Part shown: positions 1 through 8,063 of the stretch, piece by piece | Numbering within the stretch: position 1 is the first letter of the stretch | How the letters are laid out: every line of letters begins with the position of its first letter | Assembly (NCBI RefSeq): GCF_025950235.1 | Contig: NZ_JAPDDT010000027.1 | Coordinates: 1 to 56,906, forward strand | DNA from: Luteolibacter arcticus | GTDB taxonomy: Bacteria; Verrucomicrobiota; Verrucomicrobiia; Verrucomicrobiales; Akkermansiaceae | Direction: 5' to 3' | Length of the DNA: 56,906 nt | The notes under the pieces: model-generated | Database searches by the model: none | What the model saw: the letters and a program-made list of their open reading frames with translations, nothing else | What the model was told of the DNA's origin: nothing | Position numbers and translations under genes: made by a program

Positions 1-419
1 GCCCTCAAAAGAAGGCCTAACAAGTACCCGCCCCTGACCGCACCGCGGGGAGTTTACCGGGACAAACCGAACAAGGGAAAAACCAAGCGGGCCGCTTAAG
101 TGAGCGCCATTCGAGCCGGGACCTTATTGTCCCGTTCATTCCCGGCCACACTTTCACTCTCCAATCCCCCTGCTCAAAGGCCGCGGGCGCTGCAGTAAAG
201 GCGGAGCCCCCGGACTTTAACCGGCTCCCGGTCCGTCCAAAGCGACAATAAGGTCGATGCTCCTTATGCGGGGTCGAAATCCGGCCGGACCCAGACGATT
301 CCCACAACATCCCGGCTCTTACCCAACGACTTCGAAATGCGCACGCTGTCCGACTAAGCGCGGCTCAACCAAGAGCGCCAACGCATGCTCGCTGCCTTCC
401 GGACCGATGACCGATGACC
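1..419. other. Intergenic region with mobile-element-like motifs
   Basis: I see no convincing gene here. Two things stand out. A 19-base motif at 95-113 (reverse complement CGAATGGCGCTCACTTAAG) recurs with one mismatch at 56832-56850, just outside the RAYT transposase, so it is probably an end sequence of a mobile element. A perfect 12-base inverted repeat, GACCTTATTGTC at 120-131 and GACAATAAGGTC at 244-255, brackets about 110 bases. The stretch may be a decayed small mobile element. Confidence 0.4.
95..113 (-). repeat. 19-bp motif shared with the RAYT flank
   Basis: On the minus strand it reads CGAATGGCGCTCACTTAAG. It matches 56832-56850 (plus strand) at 18 of 19 positions. A weaker relative (13 of 19) starts at 55540. 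Its position next to RAYT-linked repeats at the other copy suggests a mobile-element end. Confidence 0.45.
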
Positions 420-1097
420 TCACGTCCCCGGCTGCTTCTCCGGCTCGACAAACTCATCCACCGCCCGGAAGTCGAGGCGCTTGGTGGTCGGGTTCATGAA
501 GAAGAAGACATACGAGCGGATCTTGTTGTCCACAGGCCAGCGGGTGGTGCTCAGCGCGCGGTCGCCTTCTTTTTCACGCACGCCGAAGCCGACGTCATAG
601 TAGTTCTCCGGCTTCGCACCCTTCGGCGTGAGCGTCTGGCCCTTGCCGGGCTGGAGCACGAAGGTGGCGGTGCCGACATAGCCGAGCACCGGCTTGTCGC
701 CGTGATTGTAGAAATACACGTCGCCCGGCTTGAATGACGGGTCATCCGCGGGAATGACCACCGTCTTGTAACCGGTGGCGGCGGGAACGAGCAGGACGAT
801 GAACGACTTCCCATTCTCCGGCAGCGTCACGTTGGTGAGCGAGCCTTCCTTCTCCGCGGCCGTCGCCTGCTTCAGGCTGAACAAGCGGGCCGGCGCGGCC
901 TGATATTCAGAGAGGTTGTTGATCGGCAGATCGAAGGGCGCGGACTTCGCCTCGGGCGTGGCCATGAGGACCTGGCCGAGATCCTTCGGCGCACGTTCGG
1001 CGAGGAAGCGGACCTTGAGATCCCCGGATTTGGGGGCGTCCTGAGCCGGAGCCAGGGCGGAGAGAAGCAGGGCGAAAACGGTGGCGAGGCGCATCAT
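420..1097 (-). CDS. Exported protein of unknown function
   Basis: A 225-residue protein I do not recognise. The N-terminus is a typical signal peptide (hydrophobic residues 3-18, ending ALAPAQ before a polar DAPKSGD stretch), so it is probably periplasmic or surface-exposed. The rest looks beta-rich with no cysteines, no lipobox and no catalytic motif that I can name. The start has two adjacent Met codons. It follows the Verru_Chthon A gene by only 13 bases on the same strand, so the two are probably one transcript and may share a role at the cell surface; that link is inference from spacing alone. Confidence 0.7.
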   Translation of the reverse strand: MMRLATVFALLLSALAPAQDAPKSGDLKVRFLAERAPKDLGQVLMATPEAKSAPFDLPINNLSEYQAAPARLFSLKQATAAEKEGSLTNVTLPENGKSFIVLLVPAATGYKTVVIPADDPSFKPGDVYFYNHGDKPVLGYVGTATFVLQPGKGQTLTPKGAKPENYYDVGFGVREKEGDRALSTTRWPVDNKIRSYVFFFMNPTTKRLDFRAVDEFVEPEKQPGT

Positions 1098-1110
1098 GGA
1101 TGACGAGGTA

Positions 1111-4100
1111 TCAAACTTCTTCCGGGTGGAGCCAGCGGAATGACGTCATTTCGTAGCGGCGGCCGAAGGTCTTGTTCACCTCGGAACTCAGGTTCGCGAT
1201 CACCGTCTCCGCCTTGTCAGCGGTATCCACGAAGTCCTTGCTGCGCTCGACCGTGGCTTCGCACCAGGCGCGGGCGAGCACCTTTCCTTCCTTGTCCACG
1301 CTTTCCCCGTAGGCACGGATGATGAAGCTGTCCGAGCGAGCAGCCAAAACCGGCGCGATCGGGGTCAGGATGTCGGCCTGCTTGACGATGCCCGGCATGC
1401 CGTATCCGGAGGGTCCCTCCTCCGCTTCGGGAAAGGCGAAGCGCTTTGTAACATCGCTTCCCACCGCGCGGTCGCTGCTTTGCCACGCGGAATTGATTTC
1501 CACCTCCTCTGAATCGAGCGCGCTCTGGATCGCCCCGGCGCGTGCCAGGTCCTTGTCGCTGCCCGGACGACGGTTGACGAAGTCGGAGAGCGAAAGGAAG
1601 GGGCCGCGCCTGCGGACTTCCTTCACGATCGCGCGGGCGAGTTGCTCGATCTCGTCCGCACTGAGCACCCGGCGGCCGATCCATTGCTCCGGGTCCATGA
1701 CCTGCGAATCCTGGCCGTCCGCAACCAAGTCCACCGGAGCCAGCAAGCCGGCCACGGGCACTTCTTCCTCGTCCGCGGCGGCGTTGGACTCTTTTCCTTC
1801 AGGCGAGCGGATCACGATCTCGCGACCCTTGAGACCGCCCAGCACGGACTTCCACGCTTCCACCGAGGTGGAGTTGACGTTGAACATGCCATCCACCCGG
1901 ATCAGCGAGGCAATGAGCTGGGTCGCTGTCTCAGCGGGAGCCGAACCGGAGAACATCGAGGTCACCAACTTGGTGACGTCCTGGCCACCGGTCTCGGGCA
2001 GGTAGCGGACCGTCGGGAGCTTGGCGGTGCCGTCGAAGAACTCCTGGGCAACCTGCTTCTGGGCGCGCTGTTTGCTGTAAGTGCGGGCAGGGTTGTTCTG
2101 CGGCGAGATGCCGGAGAAGAACCAGTCATCCCACAAGTTGAGATTGGCGAGATAGGAGTGATCGGCCACCGGACGGCCGCCCGCGAGCGAGCTTTCCGTC
2201 TGGCTAGGCGAAAGGATGGGCGGTGCCACCGAATTGCCGATCGCGTGGGAAATCTGCGGCATCATCGGCTCGCGGGCATTGAGGCAGGCATAGCCGTCCT
2301 TCGGCTTGAAGATTTCAAAGCCGTTGGCGCACGAATGCTGGAGCGCAGCCAGGGAAACGATCGGCTCTTTCGGCACCGAGTGGGTGGTCACGAAGCTGGT
2401 GCCGAGTTGGGCATTCAGGCCACCACCGAAGTAGGCATTGCCGGTAGTGCTGGTTTCCAGCGCGCGGTTTTTCCAGCTCACCAAGGGGTCGACGACATAC
2501 TCGTAGGGCAGCAGGTCACGCTCCTTTTGGCTGAGGTCGTAGAAGTCAACGTGATGGGCCCGCGGGTTGAAGCGCCCGAGGTAGCGGGTCCGGGCGGCAG
2601 CCTCGGTGCTGCCCTCCGTCTTCGCATTGTACGACATGATCATGATCGGCGACTTGCTGTTTTGAAGCTGGGCGGAGGTGAGAGGGCGACCCATCGCTTC
2701 CGTGATCTCGCGGAATACCTGGGGGTGCGCCTTGGCATTCGTCCGTTGGTTCGTCGGCTTGGTCCCGCCTGCGTTCTCGGCGCGCAGTTCGCTGGTCTTC
2801 AGGCGTTTGTTACCAAAGTCAAAGTCCACATACATGCCACCGTAGCCGAGGCTTCCCTCAGGCTTTCCCTTGCGATCGTAACCCACGTAAACCTCGTGGT
2901 GGGTCGTCGAGAAATGACGGGTGTGTGTGGAGTAACCGGGCGGCACCAAGCCGCTGCTGCCGTTGGAGCCAGCGGTGTAGGCATTCGGACGGGCCCGATA
3001 AGTGACCGAGACGTTTGCGGGGACGGTGATCGTGCTCCCCGCCTCGTTTTTCAGCGGATAGCGCAGGCCATTGCCGATGTTGAAGCCCGCCTTCGCCTGC
3101 AGCTCGTGATTGACACCACCCGCGGTCATGCCGCCGGACTGGGACACCTTGATCACCTCACCGGGCTTGAAGACGAGTTGCTGGACTGAGTTTCCGGCAA
3201 CCAGCGAGAGGTAGTTGCTATCGCTGGTGGAGAACGCCCGGATCAAGGGGCAGACATGCGTGGTGCCGGCGACGTTGACGACGATGTCGTACGGGACCGC
3301 GAAGTACTTGATCGAGAAGAACGACGACGTGGGAACCACCACCGGAACATCAAGTGGATTCCAGAACGTGATGATCGGATCCATCACCACATGGAGCTGC
3401 TGGGTCGTGACGCCGTTCGTCGTCACCGGCTCGGTCTTCAGCGACAGCACCATCTGATAGCTGGTGATGACCGGCTGCTTGAAAAAGAACTCGTCATCCG
3501 TGGCGCAAGTGGCCGGAGTCGAGTCCACCACCACGTGCGGCGTGCCGGACGCCAAGGTGCCGCCGGTGGTGAAGCGATAGCTGCCACTGACGCGGATCTC
3601 CTTGTAGAGGTTGTAGTAGGCCCACAGCTCGTGGAGATTGATGCCGTTCTCGCCGCCGACCTTGTAAAGGACGTTGGTGGGGCGGGTGGTGGCCAGTTGG
3701 CTGTTGGCCTGAGTGGCGGCGCGCTCCAACTGCATCGACAGGTCCTTGCGGAAGCCGCCGGTGCGGAGATTGGTCAGCAGGCCCGTGGAGAAGGGGGCGA
3801 TGTCATGGAAAAGGCCGCGCGGCGAATCGCGATCAGCAGCTAGGAAAGCGGACTGCTGCCAGTCGGTCACCATCGCCACCTTCGGATCCTTGAGATCGAG
3901 TTTGGCGAAGGGCTTGCCAGCGGTGCCCGCGGAAGCGAGTTCGACGGCATTGCGCGGCGCCCCTTGCGTGGACGAGCGGAGCGCGGCCAGCGACTTGTCT
4001 TCAGAGGCCGGTGGCGTGGCCATCGCAGCCTTGGTGCCCTGGTCGCCGGTCCACCAACCAAGGCGGGCGGCACCGCCGGACTGAGAATTCACCGTGAGTG

Positions 4101-4629
4101 CCGGCACCCGGACTTCACCCTCGGCCTTGTCCCCCACCGTACCAGAGCCGACGAGTTTGATTTCGCCCGTGCCGCCAGCATTGCCACTGCCCTTGGCGGT
4201 CTCGACGTCCTCCAGCTTGTTGCTTTCCCCCGACACCAGCCACGAGAGGAACTGCGGAGCCGGGCGCTGGGTGGACGTGGATCCCCACGAGCGGTAAACC
4301 CCGGTCCAGTGACGCTGGCCCGGCGCGGCGGCGCTATCTTCCCCGCCATTCGAGCTCAACTGATCCGCCGTGGTGGTCACCCGCTGGTCAGGACCGCTCT
4401 GCTTCTGGAGCTGGGCAATGGCCAGGCCGAGCGCCATCCGGGCATTCGCCCGTGCCTCCGCCCGATCCGTTTCACGGGTCGAGGTCTGGAGCGACAGGCT
4501 GGATAGGCCGAGCAGGCCAACCGCCAGGACGGTCAGCAGGACCATCAGGGAAAGGGAAATGACGAGGGCAAAGCCACGGGGCCTCCGCCAAGAACCGTTA
4601 ATGTAAGCGCCAATGCGCGGGTTTTTCAT
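1111..4629 (-). CDS. Verru_Chthon cassette protein A-like, PilX-type N-terminus
   Basis: A 1,172-residue protein. The N-terminus has a short basic leader followed by a prepilin/PilX-like segment (RGFALVISLSLMVLLT, about residues 18-33, one long membrane helix to about 46) and an amphipathic helix with TSTRETDRAEARANAR. This layout is characteristic of Verru_Chthon cassette protein A (TIGR02600), known only from Verrucomicrobiota, usually in A-D cassettes of pilin-like proteins. Here no B, C or D partner is visible; the only co-oriented close neighbour is the small exported protein downstream. The large C-terminal part is a predicted extracytoplasmic region of unknown role, with a GspK-like stretch near the end (RGPFLSLSDFVNRR). 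The start at 4629 puts the hydrophobic segment where a prepilin leader would be. A possible promoter lies 30-57 bases upstream. Confidence 0.85.
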   Translation of the reverse strand: MKNPRIGAYINGSWRRPRGFALVISLSLMVLLTVLAVGLLGLSSLSLQTSTRETDRAEARANARMALGLAIAQLQKQSGPDQRVTTTADQLSSNGGEDSAAAPGQRHWTGVYRSWGSTSTQRPAPQFLSWLVSGESNKLEDVETAKGSGNAGGTGEIKLVGSGTVGDKAEGEVRVPALTVNSQSGGAARLGWWTGDQGTKAAMATPPASEDKSLAALRSSTQGAPRNAVELASAGTAGKPFAKLDLKDPKVAMVTDWQQSAFLAADRDSPRGLFHDIAPFSTGLLTNLRTGGFRKDLSMQLERAATQANSQLATTRPTNVLYKVGGENGINLHELWAYYNLYKEIRVSGSYRFTTGGTLASGTPHVVVDSTPATCATDDEFFFKQPVITSYQMVLSLKTEPVTTNGVTTQQLHVVMDPIITFWNPLDVPVVVPTSSFFSIKYFAVPYDIVVNVAGTTHVCPLIRAFSTSDSNYLSLVAGNSVQQLVFKPGEVIKVSQSGGMTAGGVNHELQAKAGFNIGNGLRYPLKNEAGSTITVPANVSVTYRARPNAYTAGSNGSSGLVPPGYSTHTRHFSTTHHEVYVGYDRKGKPEGSLGYGGMYVDFDFGNKRLKTSELRAENAGGTKPTNQRTNAKAHPQVFREITEAMGRPLTSAQLQNSKSPIMIMSYNAKTEGSTEAAARTRYLGRFNPRAHHVDFYDLSQKERDLLPYEYVVDPLVSWKNRALETSTTGNAYFGGGLNAQLGTSFVTTHSVPKEPIVSLAALQHSCANGFEIFKPKDGYACLNAREPMMPQISHAIGNSVAPPILSPSQTESSLAGGRPVADHSYLANLNLWDDWFFSGISPQNNPARTYSKQRAQKQVAQEFFDGTAKLPTVRYLPETGGQDVTKLVTSMFSGSAPAETATQLIASLIRVDGMFNVNSTSVEAWKSVLGGLKGREIVIRSPEGKESNAAADEEEVPVAGLLAPVDLVADGQDSQVMDPEQWIGRRVLSADEIEQLARAIVKEVRRRGPFLSLSDFVNRRPGSDKDLARAGAIQSALDSEEVEINSAWQSSDRAVGSDVTKRFAFPEAEEGPSGYGMPGIVKQADILTPIAPVLAARSDSFIIRAYGESVDKEGKVLARAWCEATVERSKDFVDTADKAETVIANLSSEVNKTFGRRYEMTSFRWLHPEEV

Positions 4630-4658
4630 GGGATTTCGTCAGCTTGGGTTTTCAGATG

Positions 4659-4686
4659 TAAATACACTCCTAAACCTGTCTGACAA
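4659..4686 (-). promoter_or_regulatory. Candidate sigma-70-type promoter for Verru_Chthon A
   Basis: On the minus strand TTGTCA (4681-4686, 5 of 6 to the -35 consensus) and TATTTA (4659-4664, 4 of 6 to the -10) are separated by 16 bases. They end about 30 bases before the start codon at 4629. Sequence match only. Confidence 0.4.
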
Positions 4687-4932
4687 CTCCTCAGTTGAAG
4701 TAGCAGTAAAAAAATTCCCGCGTCACTTCAACAATCTGAAGCGATTTGCCATACAGATACCAACCTCAGCCTGACCTCCGCCCTTAGGTCATTGTCCAAG
4801 AATTGGCAGCTTAAAGAGCACTCTGAAGCCTTGGAACGCTCATCGCAGGCTTTTCGCACGACAAAAATGGGAAGCCCTGAAACTTAGTTTCAGGAGAATC
4901 CCGCCAAACCGTACCCACCCAGCAAACCGCCG
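4687..4932. other. Intergenic region between asnS and Verru_Chthon A
   Basis: Together with the leader at 4630-4686, this is a 303-base gap. Apart from the candidate promoter I see no gene, strong hairpin or repeat. asnS stops at 4933 without an obvious intrinsic terminator. Confidence 0.4.
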
Positions 4933-6300
4933 TCAGAACTCGCAGTGTCCCGGCGTGCGCGCAAACGGGATCACGTCGCGAATATTCTGCATGCCGGTGA
5001 CGAACATCAGCATGCGCTCGAAGCCCATCCCGAAGCCCGCGTGCGGCACCGTCCCATACTTCCGCGTGTCCACGTACCACGAGTAATCCTCCACACTCAG
5101 TCCGTGGCGCTCCATGTTCGCCAGCAGCACATCCAGCCGCTCCTCGCGCTGGCTGCCGCCGACGATCTCGCCGATCCCCGGCACTAACAGGTCCATCGCA
5201 GTCACCGTTTTGTCGTCATCGTTCAGGCGCATGTAGAACGGTTTGATCTCCTTCGGGTAGTTGAAGACGGTCGTCGGCTTCTTGAAATACTCCTCGGTCA
5301 ACCAGCGCTCGTGCTCGCTCTGGAGGTTCAAGCCATACTCGACCGGATACTCGAAGGTCTTGCCCGACTTCCTCAGGATCTCCACCGCCTCGGTATAGGA
5401 GACGCGCTCGAAAGGATTCTCCGCCACGAACTCCAGCCGCTCGCGCAGGCCCTTGTCCACGAACTTCTCGAAGATCGTCAGGTCGCCGTCCTGACCCTCC
5501 AGCGCTTCTCTAACAAGATACTTCACCATCGCCTCGGCGAGGTCCATGTCGCCCTGCAGGTCACAGAAGGCCATCTCCGGCTCGATCATCCAGAACTCCG
5601 CCGCGTGCCGCGAGGTGTTCGAGTTCTCCGCGCGGAAGGTCGGGCCGAAGGTGTAAATATTCCCCAGCGCGGTCGCGAAGAGCTCGCCTTCAAGCTGGCC
5701 GGACACCGTCAGGTGCGCCGCCTTGCCGAAGAAGTCCTCCTCGAACTTCTGCTTCGCCCCGCCGGTCGGATCGAGCGTCGTCACCCGGAACATCTCCCCC
5801 GCCCCCTCGCAATCGCTGGCCGTGATGATCGGCGTGTGGATGTAGTAGAAGGAGCGCTCCTCGAAAAAGCGGTGCACCGCCTGGCTCATCCGGCTGCGGA
5901 TGCGGAACATCGCGCCGTAGAGATTCGTCCGCGGCCGCAGGTGGGCGATGCTCCGCAGGAACTCCTGCGAGTGCCCCTTCTTCTGCAGCGGGAAGTCATC
6001 CGGTGCCTCGCCTAACAGTCGGATCGCCGTCGCCTGCACCTCCCACGCCTGGTTTCCGCCCTGCGACGCCACCAGCCTGCCCTCGACAGTGATCGACGCG
6101 CCGGTGCTCATCTTCGCAAGATGCTCCGATCCGGGAATCCCCACGTCAGCGATGATCTGCAAATTCCCCGCACAAGAGCCATCGTTGATCTCCAGGAAAG
6201 AGAACGCCTTCGAATCCCGCCGCGTCCGCACCCAACCGGCGGCATGGATCGAGTCGGACGGAGCGGTCGAGCGGAGCAAATCGCGGACGAGGGTGCGCAT
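4933..6300 (-). CDS. asnS: Asparagine--tRNA ligase
   Basis: A 455-residue class IIb aminoacyl-tRNA synthetase that charges tRNA-Asn with asparagine in the cytoplasm. The N-terminal OB-fold anticodon-binding domain covers about residues 1-110 (VRTRRDSKAFSFLEINDGS is the usual core). The class II catalytic domain follows, with motif 2 around FRAENSNTSRHAAEFWMIE and motif 3 GFGMGFERMLM at residues 422-432, followed by the family C-terminus (IRDVIPFARTPGHCEF). HAAEFWMIEPEMAF and the FGPTFRAENSNT context favour AsnRS over AspRS. Length is normal. The gene stands between two unrelated minus-strand genes, 64 bases downstream of the start of the next one, so it could be read from its own promoter or with the upstream gene. 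Confidence 0.97.
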   Translation of the reverse strand: MRTLVRDLLRSTAPSDSIHAAGWVRTRRDSKAFSFLEINDGSCAGNLQIIADVGIPGSEHLAKMSTGASITVEGRLVASQGGNQAWEVQATAIRLLGEAPDDFPLQKKGHSQEFLRSIAHLRPRTNLYGAMFRIRSRMSQAVHRFFEERSFYYIHTPIITASDCEGAGEMFRVTTLDPTGGAKQKFEEDFFGKAAHLTVSGQLEGELFATALGNIYTFGPTFRAENSNTSRHAAEFWMIEPEMAFCDLQGDMDLAEAMVKYLVREALEGQDGDLTIFEKFVDKGLRERLEFVAENPFERVSYTEAVEILRKSGKTFEYPVEYGLNLQSEHERWLTEEYFKKPTTVFNYPKEIKPFYMRLNDDDKTVTAMDLLVPGIGEIVGGSQREERLDVLLANMERHGLSVEDYSWYVDTRKYGTVPHAGFGMGFERMLMFVTGMQNIRDVIPFARTPGHCEF

Positions 6301-6364
6301 GGGGGATTTCTAGCAAGGGCCGCGGCCGCTGCAAGAGATCCGGCGGCAAACCCGCTCGCCACGG

Positions 6365-7780
6365 CTACTTTGGCGAAAGCGACGTCCGGTCCACCACGAA
6401 CTCAAGCACCTCATCCGGCCATCTCGCCATAAGGCCAATTTCAACTTTCATCCCCGGTTTCAACTCGCCGCTCCAATCGCCCGCCCAATCGAAATCGAAA
6501 GAACCACCTGGGGAGGATGTTCCGCTGCGCTTGAACTGAACGGAACCCGAGGAGTGGTCCTCATCGTCGAGAAAAACCACCGGCGTCCAGCGCTCGATCG
6601 GCCCGATGGCGGCCTCCGCGGCGCTTCTCTCCGACGCATCCGCCCAAGTGCCATCGAATGAAATCGAGAACTGGTGCGAAGCCGGATACCAGGTCTTCAC
6701 CGCAGCTCCAACCGGGCCCACCTTCAACGACTTGATCCCCCTCCTCGCATGCTGGGAGGTGATCTCGATCCTTTTCCCGTCCGGCGAAACCTTTCCCTCC
6801 AACAACATCGGAATCCCGCGCTTCGGATAGGGATAGTGCGCGTCGTAGTGGATCCGGTAGAGAAACTTGAAGCAATTTTCGTCCGGAGGCATCGGATAGG
6901 CCAGCGAGTCCATCGCGACATTCGGCTTGTAGTCCAAATTCATGCTGCGGGTGCCCAAGGCTCCGAGCACTCCGGCATTCGATCCGCGGGCCGGCGGGAA
7001 GTCCCCTACCACCGGCAAGTCGCTGCTGAATTCGAAGTCTCCGATCAACCCCTTGCCGCTGTCGGCCATCGTGATCTCCCTCGCCTTCACCAGCCGCACT
7101 TCCCAGTGCTTGCCGGTTTTCACCTGCGGCAATGGAGTCGCGGCCCACGACGCCGGCGAACTGCCTGCCGCCGGATTGGGCAGCCGGAATTCCACCGGCG
7201 GCTGCCCCTTCATCGTTGCTTGAAAGACCAGATCCTTTCCGCTTCGCGGCCAGCCCGCGAAAGAAACGATTCCGCGGGCTTGCGGATCATCATCGGCTCC
7301 GACGGGACCACTGCCATCGATCCACAGGCCACCGCCGTCCGAAAGTCGGAGGACCAGACTACCCGGCTTCATCGTTCCAGGCGACTCTGCAGTGCCGGTC
7401 CCGGTCAGATACCGCAGCGACATCACCAGCCGTCCCTCACCCGGCAAATAGCGCACCCCGGCGATCTTCCCACCCATCGTGAAGCGCTCGATCTTCAGAT
7501 CGCCATCAACGGAGGTGCTCCCCCCCGTTGACCCCATATTCCAGCTTCCCGGCGGCTTGGTCATCACGCCATCCACCCACTCGCTGTCGGCCAAGCCGTA
7601 GATCTCGACCTGAGAACCATCATCGAACCGGATCGTGGCGACCGCTGCCTTCAGCGCCATGGCATTCGCCGCTGGCCCGCCCCCGCCAAACAATCCTGCC
7701 CGGGCAAGCCACCATCCCGCGGCCACCACCACGATCAACAGAATGATGACACCGGCGACCCGCGATTGCTTCCGCTTCAT
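6365..7780 (-). CDS. Membrane-anchored protein of unknown function
   Basis: A 471-residue protein I do not recognise. Residues 1-7 are basic and about 8-27 form one hydrophobic helix (VAGVIILLIVVVAAGWWLA), so it is probably anchored in the inner membrane with the remainder outside, or exported. The large domain is rich in Gly, Asp and aromatic residues and looks like beta sandwich; no enzyme motif is visible. It ends 64 bases before asnS on the same strand. The start is set by the basic and hydrophobic anchor directly after it. Similar proteins may be restricted to Verrucomicrobiota, which I cannot test. Confidence 0.65.
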   Translation of the reverse strand: MKRKQSRVAGVIILLIVVVAAGWWLARAGLFGGGGPAANAMALKAAVATIRFDDGSQVEIYGLADSEWVDGVMTKPPGSWNMGSTGGSTSVDGDLKIERFTMGGKIAGVRYLPGEGRLVMSLRYLTGTGTAESPGTMKPGSLVLRLSDGGGLWIDGSGPVGADDDPQARGIVSFAGWPRSGKDLVFQATMKGQPPVEFRLPNPAAGSSPASWAATPLPQVKTGKHWEVRLVKAREITMADSGKGLIGDFEFSSDLPVVGDFPPARGSNAGVLGALGTRSMNLDYKPNVAMDSLAYPMPPDENCFKFLYRIHYDAHYPYPKRGIPMLLEGKVSPDGKRIEITSQHARRGIKSLKVGPVGAAVKTWYPASHQFSISFDGTWADASERSAAEAAIGPIERWTPVVFLDDEDHSSGSVQFKRSGTSSPGGSFDFDWAGDWSGELKPGMKVEIGLMARWPDEVLEFVVDRTSLSPK

Positions 7781-8025
7781 CTCTGGATTGGCTCATCTCG
7801 CCGCTAGAATGACAAGCCGTGCGATCAAGCCTCCAAGCCATCCCGATCGCCGCGGCGCAGCCGCCCTCGGACTGCTGCAATCCTTTGCAGCTCTCTGAAT
7901 GAAGAGTGAAGCCCGCTGTGCGGCACGACTGAAGCGATCCTCCCGATCACTTCCACCTGCTGGAACAGCGAGCTCAACACTGCACTCAAGAAAAGCGGCA
8001 AAGGATTGCCACAGTCCGGAGGCCC

Positions 8026-8050
8026 GCGGCTTTCATCACGCGAAAGCCGC
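8026..8050 (-). terminator. Stem-loop behind the giant exported protein gene
   Basis: GCGGCTTTC (8026-8034) and GAAAGCCGC (8042-8050) form a perfect 9-bp stem with a 7-base loop, starting 14 bases after the stop codon of the minus-strand gene. There is no U-tract, so it may slow transcription or protect the 3' end rather than act as a classic intrinsic terminator. Confidence 0.5.
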
Positions 8051-8063
8051 AGGCAAATCACAA

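Noticed and set aside
17..310. 97-codon minus-strand frame at the left edge
   Set aside because: Arg/Ser/Trp-rich, crosses the inverted repeat and the 19-base motif, no domain seen; most likely non-coding.
1642..3189. Long plus-strand open frame opposite Verru_Chthon A
   Set aside because: Arg/His/Gly-rich with no domain pattern; an antisense shadow common in GC-rich genes. The minus-strand frame has a pilin-like N-terminus.
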